The notes below the pieces were generated by a model that saw only the letters and a program-made list of their open reading frames with translations, was not told the origin of the DNA and made no database searches. A stretch of 64,000 nucleotides of DNA from Gordonia sp. SL306 (GTDB lineage: Bacteria > Actinomycetota > Actinomycetes > Mycobacteriales > Mycobacteriaceae). The stretch's first letter is position 1. Every line of letters starts with the position of its first letter. Where the stretch lies: the NCBI RefSeq assembly GCF_026625785.1, contig NZ_CP113063.1:2170001-2234000 (forward strand). Reading direction: 5' to 3'. A program made the position numbers and the translations under genes. Positions 43,160-52,537 of the stretch are shown here, piece by piece.

Positions 43160-44095
43160 ATGACCGTCACCACCGGCCCGCAGGCCATCGAGTTCTCATT
43201 TCCGGATGTCCATGCCGACGCCACACTGCGCATCACCTTTCACCAGACCCTGCGAGTCCCCGACGACCCCACCACCTACGGGCTGCCACCGAGCCTCGGC
43301 ACCCTCGACGTGCGCTCCACGCGCGAGATCAGACCTCGCGCAGTACCGGCAGCCGACGGCCTACTCCCGCTGTGGCAATCCGAGGCGACCTGGATCGACT
43401 TCAGCACACCCCAGGACTATCCCTTCCTGGTGAAAGTCGGTGTTGGTGGAATCAACGCGATCACCGGGAACTCCTACGTCCCGCAGCCCGACTTCGATGC
43501 CGAGGACTACCTCGAGGCTCCGACCCAGCCATGGCTGGATGGATTTCGGGTCGACGCGACCACCGTGCGGCAGTTCATCGCCATGCCGCTCGGCGAGGGA
43601 TACACCGCAGCCGAACAACTGACAGGCACCGACGACGGGCTCATCCGCTTCTCCGTGGCCCCGCTCAAACCCGACGTGTGGGCTCAGCGGCCGCCGATCT
43701 CCCGGATGGTCGTCGACGGGTGCACTGCCGCACCGGCCGGTATGGGCCTCGGTGCCGGTGGCACGATCCACCAGTCCATCGCCACGCCGATCGAGTCCCA
43801 CGAGAACTGGGATGTCGACGCGCGGAGAGAGGTCAGCGTGAGGATCGTCAATTCGGCTGTGTGGCAGATACTCACCGACACTCCGCCGCACCGGCCACCT
43901 CTGACGATCGACGAATACCTGACTCACGGATACCCGTGGTTCGAGTGGTACGACGACTCCCTGGCGCGCCAGGGTGGTAGCGCGCTCAGTGAGGTGCAGA
44001 CCGTCCGCCAGTTCGGCAACGAGAAGGGTGCCGATCCACTCCCCGACAACACGAGCTTCACGCCTCCGACACCGCACATCGTCGGCGGCGCCTGA
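43160..44095 (+). CDS. Conserved-looking protein of unknown function
   Basis: The gene encodes 311 residues with no signal peptide or membrane helix. The chain is rich in beta strands and prolines. Notable blocks are LRITFHQTLRVPDDPTTYGL, TREIRPRAVPAADGLLPLWQ, NAITGNSYVPQPDFDAEDYL, EAPTQPWLDGFRVDATTVRQ, FIAMPLGEGYTAAEQLTG and YPWFEWYDDS near the end. The mention of VRQFIAMPLGEGYT is typical of a family found in integral-membrane or secreted conflict loci, but I cannot name it. It is followed 28 bases later by the small gene at 44124 and probably shares its message. Confidence 0.7.
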   Translation: MTVTTGPQAIEFSFPDVHADATLRITFHQTLRVPDDPTTYGLPPSLGTLDVRSTREIRPRAVPAADGLLPLWQSEATWIDFSTPQDYPFLVKVGVGGINAITGNSYVPQPDFDAEDYLEAPTQPWLDGFRVDATTVRQFIAMPLGEGYTAAEQLTGTDDGLIRFSVAPLKPDVWAQRPPISRMVVDGCTAAPAGMGLGAGGTIHQSIATPIESHENWDVDARREVSVRIVNSAVWQILTDTPPHRPPLTIDEYLTHGYPWFEWYDDSLARQGGSALSEVQTVRQFGNEKGADPLPDNTSFTPPTPHIVGGA

Positions 44096-44123
44096 CCGAC
44101 AATCTGAGTCCGAGGAGGGACGA

Positions 44124-44522
44124 ATGCCGAAGGACGGCTGGGAGTTCTGGCGCCTCGTACGTGTCGACGACGGTTCGTTGGAGTGGCTGGCCGGCACGAG
44201 GCCTAACGCGCGGGCGACGATTGATCAGCACAAGGTGTGGACGTTGATCCCGAATCGCTCCATATTCGTCGCGAACTGGATCGTGACCGAAGACCACCAT
44301 CGCGATTCAGGATTCCGGTGGACCCACGAGAACATCGACATTGACGACGCACGGAAGGTTGCGCTGGCTGTTCCCGAGATCGGTGTCGACGAGTTGCAGC
44401 GGATCAGCAAACCCGAGTCCGAGTTGACACTCGACCAGGTCGACCGCTACTCGGCCCAGAAGGTGCTCGGGAAGCGTGTGGCAGACGCGCTGAGTAATCG
44501 GCGGTTCGAGACAAGGGAGTAG
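44124..44522 (+). CDS. Small conserved-looking protein, unknown function
   Basis: The ATG at 44124 follows GAGGAGGG and gives 132 residues. It reads GWEFWRLVRVDDGSLEWLAG and later RSIFVANWIVTEDH, then the helical DDARKVALAVPEIGVDELQR. The Trp-rich N terminus suggests a small beta barrel or WYL/SH3-like fold and the second half two helices. It stands directly after the gene at 43160, so the two may work together. No family is assigned. Confidence 0.68.
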   Translation: MPKDGWEFWRLVRVDDGSLEWLAGTRPNARATIDQHKVWTLIPNRSIFVANWIVTEDHHRDSGFRWTHENIDIDDARKVALAVPEIGVDELQRISKPESELTLDQVDRYSAQKVLGKRVADALSNRRFETRE

Positions 44523-44540
44523 TAGCGAGCCGTGCACCCC

Positions 44541-45512
44541 TCACTCCGGCGACTGGGCGGCAGCTTCTTTCTTCGCACCGCGCTTCGGGATGAGGTGCAT
44601 GATCGCCACGACGATCGCGCCGATCACCAATCCCACGAGCGCCGAGACCACTGTCCCTGCGGTCCATGACAGGACGCCACCAAACCCGTGGGAGAGTTCT
44701 GCGAACCAGTGCTCGATGTCGTGCAGGCGGTCGGCCGGCCAATGGAATCCGGCTTCGCCGACGTTGACGATCAGGATGTGGCCGCCGACCCACAGCATCG
44801 CGGCGATCCCCACCACGGTCAGCGTGGACATGATCTTCGGCATCGCCTTGACCAGGCCGCGGCCGATCGTTTGGCTCGCCGTCGACTGACGTTGCGCCAG
44901 GGCCAGCCCCACGTCGTCCATCTTGACGATCAGCGCAACCACCCCGTACACGAGCGCGGTGATGAGGAAGGCCACGACGATGAGCACCAGCAACCGCGTG
45001 AGGAACGGTTCGGATTCGACCGACGACAGCGAGATCACCATGATCTCCGCCGACAGGATGAGGTCGGTGCGGATGGCGCCATTGACCATCGACTTCTCGA
45101 ACTCCGGTCCCTTCTCCGCCGCCGGCACGTCGTCGGTGTGGTCGTGCCCATGCCCGCCGCCGAAGGCCTCGTAGACCTTCTCGGCACCCTCGAAGCAGAG
45201 GAACAGGCCACCGGCGATCAGCAGATACGGCAGTGCCTGCGGGAGGAACTGACTGAGGATCATCGCCACCGGCAGGATGATCAGCAGTTTGTTCCGGATC
45301 GACCCGACAGCGATCTTGCGGACGATCGGCAGTTCGCGGTCGGGGGTGAAGCCGTGGACATACCGCGGCGTGACAGCCGTATCGTCGACGACCACCCCGG
45401 CGGCCTTGATGCTGGCCTTACCGGCTGCGGCACCGATGTCGTCGATCGACGCCGCAGCCACCTTGGTCAGGGCCACGACGTCGTCCAGCAGAGCCACGAG
45501 GCCACCGGCCAC
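44541..45512 (-). CDS. DUF808 (YedI-like) inner-membrane protein
   Basis: The GTG at 45510-45512 is chosen because GGAGG stands five bases upstream and because the family begins at exactly this point (VAGGLVALLDDVVALTKVAA); the open frame continues 10 codons further. The protein has 323 residues. Diagnostic blocks are ASIDDIGAAAGKASIKAAGV, VVDDTAVTPRYV, IRNKLLIILPVAMILSQFLP and a His-rich loop GGGHGHDHTDD between helices. About seven helices are predicted. The function of the family is unknown; the His loop could bind metal. It is convergent with the gene at 44124. Confidence 0.88.
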   Translation of the reverse strand: MAGGLVALLDDVVALTKVAAASIDDIGAAAGKASIKAAGVVVDDTAVTPRYVHGFTPDRELPIVRKIAVGSIRNKLLIILPVAMILSQFLPQALPYLLIAGGLFLCFEGAEKVYEAFGGGHGHDHTDDVPAAEKGPEFEKSMVNGAIRTDLILSAEIMVISLSSVESEPFLTRLLVLIVVAFLITALVYGVVALIVKMDDVGLALAQRQSTASQTIGRGLVKAMPKIMSTLTVVGIAAMLWVGGHILIVNVGEAGFHWPADRLHDIEHWFAELSHGFGGVLSWTAGTVVSALVGLVIGAIVVAIMHLIPKRGAKKEAAAQSPE

Positions 45513-45700
45513 AGGAACCTCCAGATAGAGAACACGAGTCACCGATCAGTATGCCCAACGATGAGCCTCCTCGGAGATCTGTCGACGGGGCTCCGGCTGC
45601 GCCGACACGTAGCGCCGCAAGCCGTCGGAGCATGTCGTACCCGGCTCGTATCTTCGTCGTCATCGGCAGCTGCCGGTCCGCCCATCGGCCCAGGAGGACC

Positions 45701-46162
45701 ATGACCACCGAGACGTATGACGACGATGTCGAGGGATACGACGAGCAGATCGCCGAATCCTGGCGCGATTTCACCGCGGACCTTGCGGCGCGTCTCGGTG
45801 ATCTGCGGTTCGGTTCGTTCGAGTTCATCGATCTGGCGCACCCCGTCGGCAATCGCGAACAGCTGCTCATCACCTTTCGCGCCAACCGGGCAGGTCGTGT
45901 CCGCGCGACAGTGCCCAAGAGTGCGCTTGTCGGCACGCGGCAACCCGACTGGTCACACACGCAGCGGACCTTCGAGGCGCTCGACTGGCGCTACCTCTCC
46001 CGCAAGGACGAGTACATCCGGGAGTTCGGCCGCAGGCAGCTGTACCGGGCGGCGGTCCAGTCCATCACCCTGCTGCGCGGCCAATGGGGTGTCACCCATC
46101 CGTCGTTCCTGACTCTCACCGATCCGATCAGTACCGTGCATCCGTTCTCGCTCACAGGGTGA
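45701..46162 (+). CDS. Short TY-Chap-like N-terminal domain protein (paralogue 2)
   Basis: The ATG at 45701 follows AGGAGG and gives 153 residues. The chain reads SWRDFTADLAARLGDLRFGS, LLITFRANRAGRVRATVPKS and RYLSRKDEYIREFGRR, the same N-terminal module as the proteins at 40782 and 47766. Those have about 400 residues; this one stops after the first module, at FSLTG. It is either a stand-alone domain or a gene truncated at its 3' end; the 270 bases that follow show no continuation. Confidence 0.62.
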   Translation: MTTETYDDDVEGYDEQIAESWRDFTADLAARLGDLRFGSFEFIDLAHPVGNREQLLITFRANRAGRVRATVPKSALVGTRQPDWSHTQRTFEALDWRYLSRKDEYIREFGRRQLYRAAVQSITLLRGQWGVTHPSFLTLTDPISTVHPFSLTG

Positions 46163-46432
46163 CGTGGTGTTGCCTGTTCTGCAGCTCGGCCGAGGGAACA
46201 GCCCGGCCCTGGCAACTTGCTCCGGCACCACATCAACGGGCGAACCTGCCGACCCCCGCCTGTCGTGGTCGAAGTGTGGAGTGTCGCAGTATCTCTGGCC
46301 ACCAGAACAATTCGTCAAGTGGGCGAGCTGCACCTGATGGCATCCACGCTCACGATCTCCGCGTCGGGGCCTTCCCCGACTTCATCCGATCAAACGACGT
46401 TCCATGTCGGTCATATGCGGGACAATCACTTC

Positions 46433-46846
46433 ATGCGTTCAGGATTTCGTCGGGCCGCGCAGCGCAGTGCTCTTGCGGTCGCACTCTTCACGGGCGTCGC
46501 CATATCCGTCGCCGCACCCGCGTCAGCCGCGCCTCCACCGACCGTCATCCACGACTGCACCGGCAATGCTTTCGTCAAACCCAAGATGATCGACTCGATC
46601 TTCTGCGCCGACGTCAGCATCATCGTCACCGATATCCACTGGTCACGATGGTCACCGACCCTAGCCGTCGGCCACGGCATCGAGCATCGCAAAACGTGTG
46701 TGCCGAACTGCGCCGAGGGGCCGATCGAGGTGCGACCGGTTGACGTCACGTTGTTCGCACCCAAGGGCGGCGAGTTCACCCACATCCGACTCGTCGACAA
46801 GAACGGCGTCATCACCCGCAAATTGACCGACCCCGTGCCGTCGTAG
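46433..46846 (+). CDS. Small secreted protein, unknown function
   Basis: This 137-residue protein has a Sec signal: MRSGFRRAAQR, a core SALAVALFTGVAISVAA and a cut after ASA near residue 33. The mature part is about 105 residues with four cysteines (IHDCTGNA, IFCADV, KTCVPNCAEG), probably two disulfides, and strands rich in Val and Ile. It resembles small secreted beta proteins of mycolata in general form. The open frame extends upstream, but the signal peptide defines this start. No function is assigned. Confidence 0.68.
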   Translation: MRSGFRRAAQRSALAVALFTGVAISVAAPASAAPPPTVIHDCTGNAFVKPKMIDSIFCADVSIIVTDIHWSRWSPTLAVGHGIEHRKTCVPNCAEGPIEVRPVDVTLFAPKGGEFTHIRLVDKNGVITRKLTDPVPS

Positions 46847-46889
46847 CGCGTGCGTCCCAGGCGAATCCGGCCCAGAGCCGCTCAGCGAC

Positions 46890-47080
46890 TCACATGGACA
46901 GTCGCTCAACCAGTTGGCCGGTGATACCCGCGATGAGGTCAAAGTCCTTGCCCAGGTGCAGGACTGCGTGTCCTGCGGGCTCAGCCGTGGCTCCGATGCG
47001 CGAGTAGCCGACCTGAAGCCCGCTCATCGTGGTGTTGAAGACGAGCCCTCATTCGATTCGCTGCGCCCATTCGTCGGCAT
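46890..47080 (-). pseudogene. Remnant of a VapC-like PIN-domain toxin
   Basis: On the minus strand two pieces of a PIN toxin are joined: WAQRIE, then GLVFNTTMSGLQVGYSRIGA and GHAVLHLGKDFDLIAGITGQ before LVERL. The last is the typical C terminus, with the conserved KDFD. The N-terminal Asp of the active site and the middle of the protein are missing and a stop interrupts the first piece. It follows the vapB-like gene as in a normal vapBC operon. Confidence 0.6.
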
Positions 47081-47085
47081 CGGGG

Positions 47086-47309
47086 CTACTGCCACGCCGT
47101 TGACATCACATCGTCGGCCCCGAGCGCGGAGAACGTGTCGGCGAACGACCGAAGATCGTCTCTGGTCACTGGCGCCGTATCTGCTTCGGCATCCTGAGCG
47201 AGCCGTCGGCGAAGATACTGAGTACGCGAGAGCCCCACCTGGCGGCTCGCGCGTCTATCGCGGCCACCACCTCATCTGGGACATCCCGGATCAGGACATC
47301 GGTCATCAT
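47086..47309 (-). pseudogene. Frameshifted VapB/FitA-like antitoxin
   Basis: The frame begins MTDVLIRDVPDEVVAAIDAR at 47304-47309 and breaks after AARW. It continues one base out of phase as LSRTQYLRRRLAQDAEADTA and PVTRDDLRSFADTFSALG to a TAG at 47086-47088. Together they make an Arc/RHH antitoxin of about 74 residues. A single-base deletion near 47245 explains the break, so the antitoxin is not made whole. Its partner toxin is also broken. Confidence 0.62.
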
Positions 47310-47414
47310 CACCCCTTCCGCCTGGTGATATCAAGACGCTATCGCGGCAGTCGTCGGCCGCCAACTGGTCTTCGGGCTGGGTCGTACTTCGTCCTCGCCT
47401 AGGCTTATCCCCTG

Positions 47415-47560
47415 ATGCCACCGCCCACCCATCCCCTGACGCTCGGCCAGAAGCTGGTCGCGGTGCTCGAGGTCGGACGGCGCACGGCGCACGGCGACTT
47501 ACAAGCTGGCCGTCCTGATGGCGCTGCTGGACTTGGCGACCGCGATTGTCGGACATCGCA
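47415..47560 (+). pseudogene. Short 5' remnant of an unidentified gene
   Basis: The frame MPPPTHPLTLGQKLVAVLEV runs to GRRTA and then shifts at a repeated GCGCACG to YKLAVLMALLDLAT. This looks like the start of a nuclease-type or HNH-type protein of actinobacteria that has been cut short. Nothing else is supported in 47403-47765 apart from the promoter of the following gene. Confidence 0.35.
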
Positions 47561-47765
47561 GAACCAGTGGTGAACGCGGGACTTCCGGGTAGTGGTGCCC
47601 AGCCAATAGCCTCGCAAAACTGTCATACCCCTCCCCTACTCTGCGGGTGAAAGGTGATTCGCGGCCACCGCGAAGCGCCCCCACTCCACGCGAGCACCGC
47701 AACGGACCCCGCGTTCAGCCACCCTTCGAGGGTGCGCGCGAGCGTGCTCACAGAGAGGAGAAGTC

Positions 47766-48950
47766 ATGTCCGACTTCGATTTCGATGCCACCGTCGACGG
47801 TGCTTGGCGTGCGTTTCGCGCCGACCTCGCTGACCGGCTCGCAGGGATGGCCATCGGCAACAGCCACACGGTCGCACAGTCCGAGTTCCCGGAAGGCCCA
47901 CACGGCGTCATCGCCTTCACGGTCACACGCGCCCAACGGGTGCGGGCAACGGTGGACGCCGGCGACCTGCACACCACGCCCGAGTACCTCCGCGAGCAAT
48001 TGGATGCGATGGTCCGCGCCGGCTGGCGGCTGCTGCGCGACGGCCGGCTCATCTACGAGGTAGGGCAACGTCGCGTCGACAAGCTCGCCCAGGTCGCGGT
48101 CGACATGCTGCGGGACATCTGGGAGGTCGTGCACCCGGCCTTCCTCGAACACTCCGGGCCCACGCCGCGGGAGGCCACCATCGCCGTCGGGACAATCCCG
48201 GAGACACAACTTCAACTGGGGCGTCTGGTGGTCGAGGCCCTCGAGAACATGGCCGGGCGGCGCATCGTCGTCGATGACGACGGTGACATCCCGCTGCCCA
48301 CCGGGCGGACTCCGTCCTGGCTGCGCGTGCTCGCCGACGAGGCGACCGTCGAGTTCTTCGGGACGGTCGTCGACGTTGTCCCGAACGGTTCGACGGCAGC
48401 CGAGTTCGTTGCCACCGAGGCACCTCGCTGGCCGGGCATCACGCTGGTGCTGCACCAGAAGACGCTGATGGCGTTCCAGACCATCGAGATGACGGCCTTT
48501 CACCGGGAGAACCTGACGGCCGGCCTCGGTCGGTGGTTGCAATTCATGCACGACGAAGCGCCACAGATCATTTCGGCGATCACCGGCGCTGAGACTCCGG
48601 AACCGCCGCGTACAGCGGAGAGCGATCTACTCCCCGATCCGCTGCAGACCCTCATCGTGCTCGATGAGGACGGCACGTCCCTCGATGCGCACGAGGTCGC
48701 GGAGATCTGCCGTCACGATCAGTCCGCCATCCTCCGCTATATCCGCACCAGCCAGGAGCAGTACCTGGAGTGGAGCAGTTCCGCTGCGTTGGCCGACGCC
48801 GCCGACGATGCTGACGAAGCGGCGGCATGCCGACACGAGGAGCAGGCATGGCGCGCGACAACCGACCAGCTGCGTGCAGCGCTGCGGATCGTCGCACTGC
48901 GTGGCGACGGCAAAATCGCCGACCGTGATCCGCATGCGACCACACAATGA
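47766..48950 (+). CDS. TY-Chap-like predicted peptide-binding chaperone (paralogue 3)
   Basis: This 394-residue protein starts at the ATG at 47766, behind GAGAGGAGAA. The N-terminal module reads DGAWRAFRADLADRLAGMAI, HGVIAFTVTRAQRVRATVDA and GWRLLRDGRLIYEVGQRRVD, as in the paralogues. The middle, residues 130-270, forms alternating strands and helices (EFFGTVVDVVPNGSTAAEFV, GITLVLHQKTLMAFQTIEM) of a YbjN/CesT-like fold. The last 120 residues are acidic and helical. The three related genes within 8 kb point to a local family expansion. The partner peptides are unknown. Confidence 0.62.
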   Translation: MSDFDFDATVDGAWRAFRADLADRLAGMAIGNSHTVAQSEFPEGPHGVIAFTVTRAQRVRATVDAGDLHTTPEYLREQLDAMVRAGWRLLRDGRLIYEVGQRRVDKLAQVAVDMLRDIWEVVHPAFLEHSGPTPREATIAVGTIPETQLQLGRLVVEALENMAGRRIVVDDDGDIPLPTGRTPSWLRVLADEATVEFFGTVVDVVPNGSTAAEFVATEAPRWPGITLVLHQKTLMAFQTIEMTAFHRENLTAGLGRWLQFMHDEAPQIISAITGAETPEPPRTAESDLLPDPLQTLIVLDEDGTSLDAHEVAEICRHDQSAILRYIRTSQEQYLEWSSSAALADAADDADEAAACRHEEQAWRATTDQLRAALRIVALRGDGKIADRDPHATTQ

Positions 48951-49050
48951 TGGAGTCGACAACCTCGTGCTCGCGTGCCCGTCGTTCAACTGGTTCAGCT
49001 CCCAACCGGTCTGTCGTCGGCGCAGTGGTCGCCCCCTGCCGTCACTCGAG

Positions 49051-50778
49051 TCAGTCCTCAAGCGAATCCGGGGCGATCAGAGGGTCGTGCGACTGCCCTC
49101 CGATGAACACCATGCTTGCCACAGCCGCGGCCAGAGCACAGATACCGACCACCAGATACCCGATCGAGTAGCCACTGCCCAACGCTTCGAACGCGGTGTG
49201 CTGCAGCGGATTGAAGGGCACCGTGCCGCCGTCCGGTAGCTGAATCTGGGACGGTACCGCATTGGCGCCGAGCGGACCCGAGTTCACCGCATCGATTGCC
49301 GCCTGCGCCGACGCCTGCTGATCAGGCGGAGCGGACGCTGCGGAGTTGTTGAACGCGTCGAGCGATTGGCTCAACGTCGGGTCCGAGTTGACCTGACTGG
49401 AGATCTGGTTGGCAGCATGCCCGAGAGCGATGGCGCCGATCACCGCCGGGCCGAGAGTGAAGCCAAAGTCCCGCAACAGGCTTGCCCAACCGGCCGCCAT
49501 CCCCGCAAGGTGGTTCGGAACGGTGTTGATCACAACAGCGGTGACCGCTGTCAACGCGAAGGCCATGCCGGCACCCGATACAGCCAGAGGTGGCAACAGC
49601 ACCGCGATCGATTCGTGGCTGATCGGGATCTGCCACATCCAGAATCCACCTGCGGCGATGAGGAGCAGACCACCACCGAGGACCCACTTCGGGTTGTAGC
49701 GGACGATCAGCCGGGAAGCGATGGGCACCTGAATGAGTGCGGAAACACCGTTGAACACCACGAATGCCACCGATGCCGCCAGCGGAGTGAACCCTTGGAT
49801 CGCCGTCAGGCGGATGCTCGTGATGTATCCCGTCGCGAGATAGGTGAACATGCCGACCACCGTGACGATGGCTGCGGTGCTGAAGTTCCGGTTGGCGAAC
49901 AGATCGAGTTGCAGCAGCGGCGACTCCTGTCGTCTCTCGACGAAGATGAATGCTGCGGTGAATATCGCGCAGACCACAAACCCGCCGATGACCTCACGAC
50001 TGCCCCATCCGCTCGTGGGTGCCTGGATGACAGCGAACAGGAACCCGAGGACGGCAAACGCGATCGTGATCTGCCCGGGCCAGTCGAACGAACGGCCTTC
50101 AGGAGACGACGATTCCTGCGCAACCACGGCCGCCAGTACACCCACCGCAACAGCCAGGATTGCCACAACGATGAACGCCCATTTCCATCCGGCATAAGGA
50201 TTCGAGCCGAAATGCAACTTTGCGGCCAGACCGCAGATGACCGGCGACACCACACTGCCCATCGACAACGCGGCCGCCCAGGTGGACAACCCCCGTGCCC
50301 GGGACCGCGCGGTGTGGGTTCCGGCGGCGACCATCGACAGCGTGGTCGGAATGACCGCTGCGGCACCGACACCCGCAATGAACTGGCCCGACCACATGAC
50401 GGCGAGGCGGATCGTCTGGCTCGTCTCCGGTCCTGGAGTCAGTACACAGATGGTGAACCCCAGCGCGAGAATCCCCGAACCGATCACCAATAGCCGACGG
50501 CGCCCGAACATGTCACCCAGCAAACCGAAGCTCAACTCCAGGATGGTCACCGGAATCAGAAACGCGTCGGTGATCCACGTCAATTGTGACGCGGTGGTCC
50601 CGAAGTCCTGTTGAAAGAGCCCGTTCAATCCCGCCGGGACGGTCAATCCGAACTGCGCGACGAAGATGCAGAGTGCGGCCGCCACGAGCGTGCCGCGGGT
50701 AAGTGGAGACGGCTGGAGGTGAGCGGTTCGGGACAGTCCTGGACTGACACTGCCGATCCCATTATCAATGTCGGACAT
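49051..50778 (-). CDS. MFS transporter, DHA2 (14-helix drug/proton antiporter) family
   Basis: The ATG at 50776-50778 follows GAAGGAATC and gives 575 residues with about 14 membrane helices. The DHA2 blocks are WITDAFLIPVTILELSFGLL, GDMFGRRRLLVIGSGILALG and the antiporter-like VGAAAVIPTTLSMVAAG. A long extracytoplasmic loop of about 75 residues rich in Ala, Ser and Gln precedes the last helix, which is common in actinobacterial members. It lies next to the aromatic-degradation genes on the same strand, 160 bases after the monooxygenase gene ends, and may move the substrate or a toxic intermediate. Confidence 0.88.
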   Translation of the reverse strand: MSDIDNGIGSVSPGLSRTAHLQPSPLTRGTLVAAALCIFVAQFGLTVPAGLNGLFQQDFGTTASQLTWITDAFLIPVTILELSFGLLGDMFGRRRLLVIGSGILALGFTICVLTPGPETSQTIRLAVMWSGQFIAGVGAAAVIPTTLSMVAAGTHTARSRARGLSTWAAALSMGSVVSPVICGLAAKLHFGSNPYAGWKWAFIVVAILAVAVGVLAAVVAQESSSPEGRSFDWPGQITIAFAVLGFLFAVIQAPTSGWGSREVIGGFVVCAIFTAAFIFVERRQESPLLQLDLFANRNFSTAAIVTVVGMFTYLATGYITSIRLTAIQGFTPLAASVAFVVFNGVSALIQVPIASRLIVRYNPKWVLGGGLLLIAAGGFWMWQIPISHESIAVLLPPLAVSGAGMAFALTAVTAVVINTVPNHLAGMAAGWASLLRDFGFTLGPAVIGAIALGHAANQISSQVNSDPTLSQSLDAFNNSAASAPPDQQASAQAAIDAVNSGPLGANAVPSQIQLPDGGTVPFNPLQHTAFEALGSGYSIGYLVVGICALAAAVASMVFIGGQSHDPLIAPDSLED

Positions 50779-50938
50779 GATGATTCCTTCGGAATGGACG
50801 ATTACCGAACTCGGGGAAGCAACCCGCGGACAGGCCACCGGTGCGGTGGTGCCGTAGGTGACCCGATGATCAGGCGACGCGCTCAGAACGTGTCGGTGAT
50901 GTGGGGCTCATGGAGTTCCATGGCCGGCGTCGATCAGG

Positions 50939-52537
50939 CTATTCCGCCGAGACCCGCGGTCCGCGAATGGCGGCGACCAGGTCGCTCAGCAGCCCGCAGC
51001 AGTCGGCTACCGAATCAGCAGTGGCGTAGACCGTGTGGTCGGGACGCGCGATGACGAATTTCTGCCCGAGGTCGGCCAGCCAGGTGGACAGGACGTCGTC
51101 GGTCTCGGTGAGCGGCCGCAACCCACCAGGCGAACCTCTTCGCGGAGAGAGCGCTGTGACGTTACCTCCTAGTGGCGCTATGGCTTCGGTGAGCAGGTCA
51201 GCGTCGCTGGGCTCAAGCGGGGCTGCGCAGATCACTCGGAAGCCACTCCCGATGACATCGTCGAGCAGCGCCGAAGTTCCGTCGGGAGCGGTGACTCGCG
51301 GTTGCGGGAGGATTCGCCCCGCACCGGGGGTGTGCGTGGCGATGAGGCCGTCGCAGAGTGGGGGCAGAAATGTTGCTCGGTATGTGACCGGCACGTCGGG
51401 GGTGTCGCCACGGAGTTCGCGGTCTCGCTGACGTGCCGCAACCTGGTCGCGTTCACAGATGACCCGGCCGAGATCGATAGCGTGACCGGTTGTTTCGATG
51501 ACGTGCGGGCGTCGTTCCTGTTGATAGCTGTCCAGCAGCGACGCGTCAACCGTCGGCGAATCGACTGCATACCGCAGCTTCCAGGCCAGATTCTGGGCAT
51601 CGCGAATTCCTTGGGCCATGCCCTGTGCCATGAACGGCGGAGTCATGTGCGCGGCGTCGCCGGCAAGCAGGATGCGGCCGTCTCGCCAGCTCTCGGCCAC
51701 CAGACCATGGAAGGTATAGGCGGCAGATCGCCACAGCGTGGCCTCGCCAGGCCGGATCCATCGATCGATGAACGGCCAGGCATCGTCGTCGGCAACGCTT
51801 CCCGCGGCGAGCTCCCCGGGTTCGAGCATGATCTCCCAACGTCGGTGATGGCCGGCGAGGACCACATAGGTCGAGGGGCGATCCGGTTCGCAGTACTGCA
51901 CTTGGGTGGCCGGCAGGCGCTCCACCGCGTCGTCACCGACGATGGCGTCGACAACCAGGAAGTTCTCGTGGAAACCCAAGTCGATCATCGTGATTCCGAG
52001 ACGCCGACGTATTGGACTGGCGCCCCCGTCGCAGCCGACGAGATAACGCCCCGTGACGTGATCGACAGTCGTGGCTCCGGCCCGCCGCACGTCGACCCAG
52101 ACATGGTCGTCATCTTGTCCGGTATCGATGATCGTGCTCTCCAGCGATACGGTGACCGACGGCAAGGAATCGACGCGTTCGCGCAGGAGGGTCTCGAATG
52201 CGGGCTGGTCGAACGCAAACATCGGGTCCCAGCCGAGTCGGTGAGGAGGGGGCGGCGAGTCGAGCCGCTTGATCACTTCGCCGTCCACGCCCCGGTATTC
52301 GCTTGCCCGGTAGGGCACTACATGGGGCTGCAGCTGATCGGCGATTCCCAACTCCTGGGCGACCCGCATGACCTCGTGATCCATGCCCGCCGCACGCGGT
52401 AGCGGATACAACCCGGGAAGCTGATCGAAGATGGCGGTACGAATCCCGTGCTGTCCGAGCAGTCCTGCCAGAGCAGCGCCAGTCGGACCCATCCCCACGA
52501 TCAGAACGTCGGTGTCGAAGTCGCCGGCTCCGCTCAT
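50939..52537 (-). CDS. FAD-dependent aromatic monooxygenase (MhpA-like)
   Basis: This flavoprotein hydroxylase has 532 residues. FAD motifs are all present: DVLIVGMGPTGAALAGLLG at the N terminus, YLVGCDGGASPIRRRLG near residue 185 and GRILLAGDAAHMTPPFMAQG near residue 300, followed by GIRDAQNLAWKL. It groups by pattern with 3-(3-hydroxyphenyl)propionate hydroxylase and related phenol hydroxylases, which use NAD(P)H and oxygen. Its start overlaps the stop of the VOC dioxygenase gene by four bases, so the two are co-translated. Hydroxylation followed by ring cleavage is the natural reading. The substrate is unknown. Confidence 0.9.
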   Translation of the reverse strand: MSGAGDFDTDVLIVGMGPTGAALAGLLGQHGIRTAIFDQLPGLYPLPRAAGMDHEVMRVAQELGIADQLQPHVVPYRASEYRGVDGEVIKRLDSPPPPHRLGWDPMFAFDQPAFETLLRERVDSLPSVTVSLESTIIDTGQDDDHVWVDVRRAGATTVDHVTGRYLVGCDGGASPIRRRLGITMIDLGFHENFLVVDAIVGDDAVERLPATQVQYCEPDRPSTYVVLAGHHRRWEIMLEPGELAAGSVADDDAWPFIDRWIRPGEATLWRSAAYTFHGLVAESWRDGRILLAGDAAHMTPPFMAQGMAQGIRDAQNLAWKLRYAVDSPTVDASLLDSYQQERRPHVIETTGHAIDLGRVICERDQVAARQRDRELRGDTPDVPVTYRATFLPPLCDGLIATHTPGAGRILPQPRVTAPDGTSALLDDVIGSGFRVICAAPLEPSDADLLTEAIAPLGGNVTALSPRRGSPGGLRPLTETDDVLSTWLADLGQKFVIARPDHTVYATADSVADCCGLLSDLVAAIRGPRVSAE

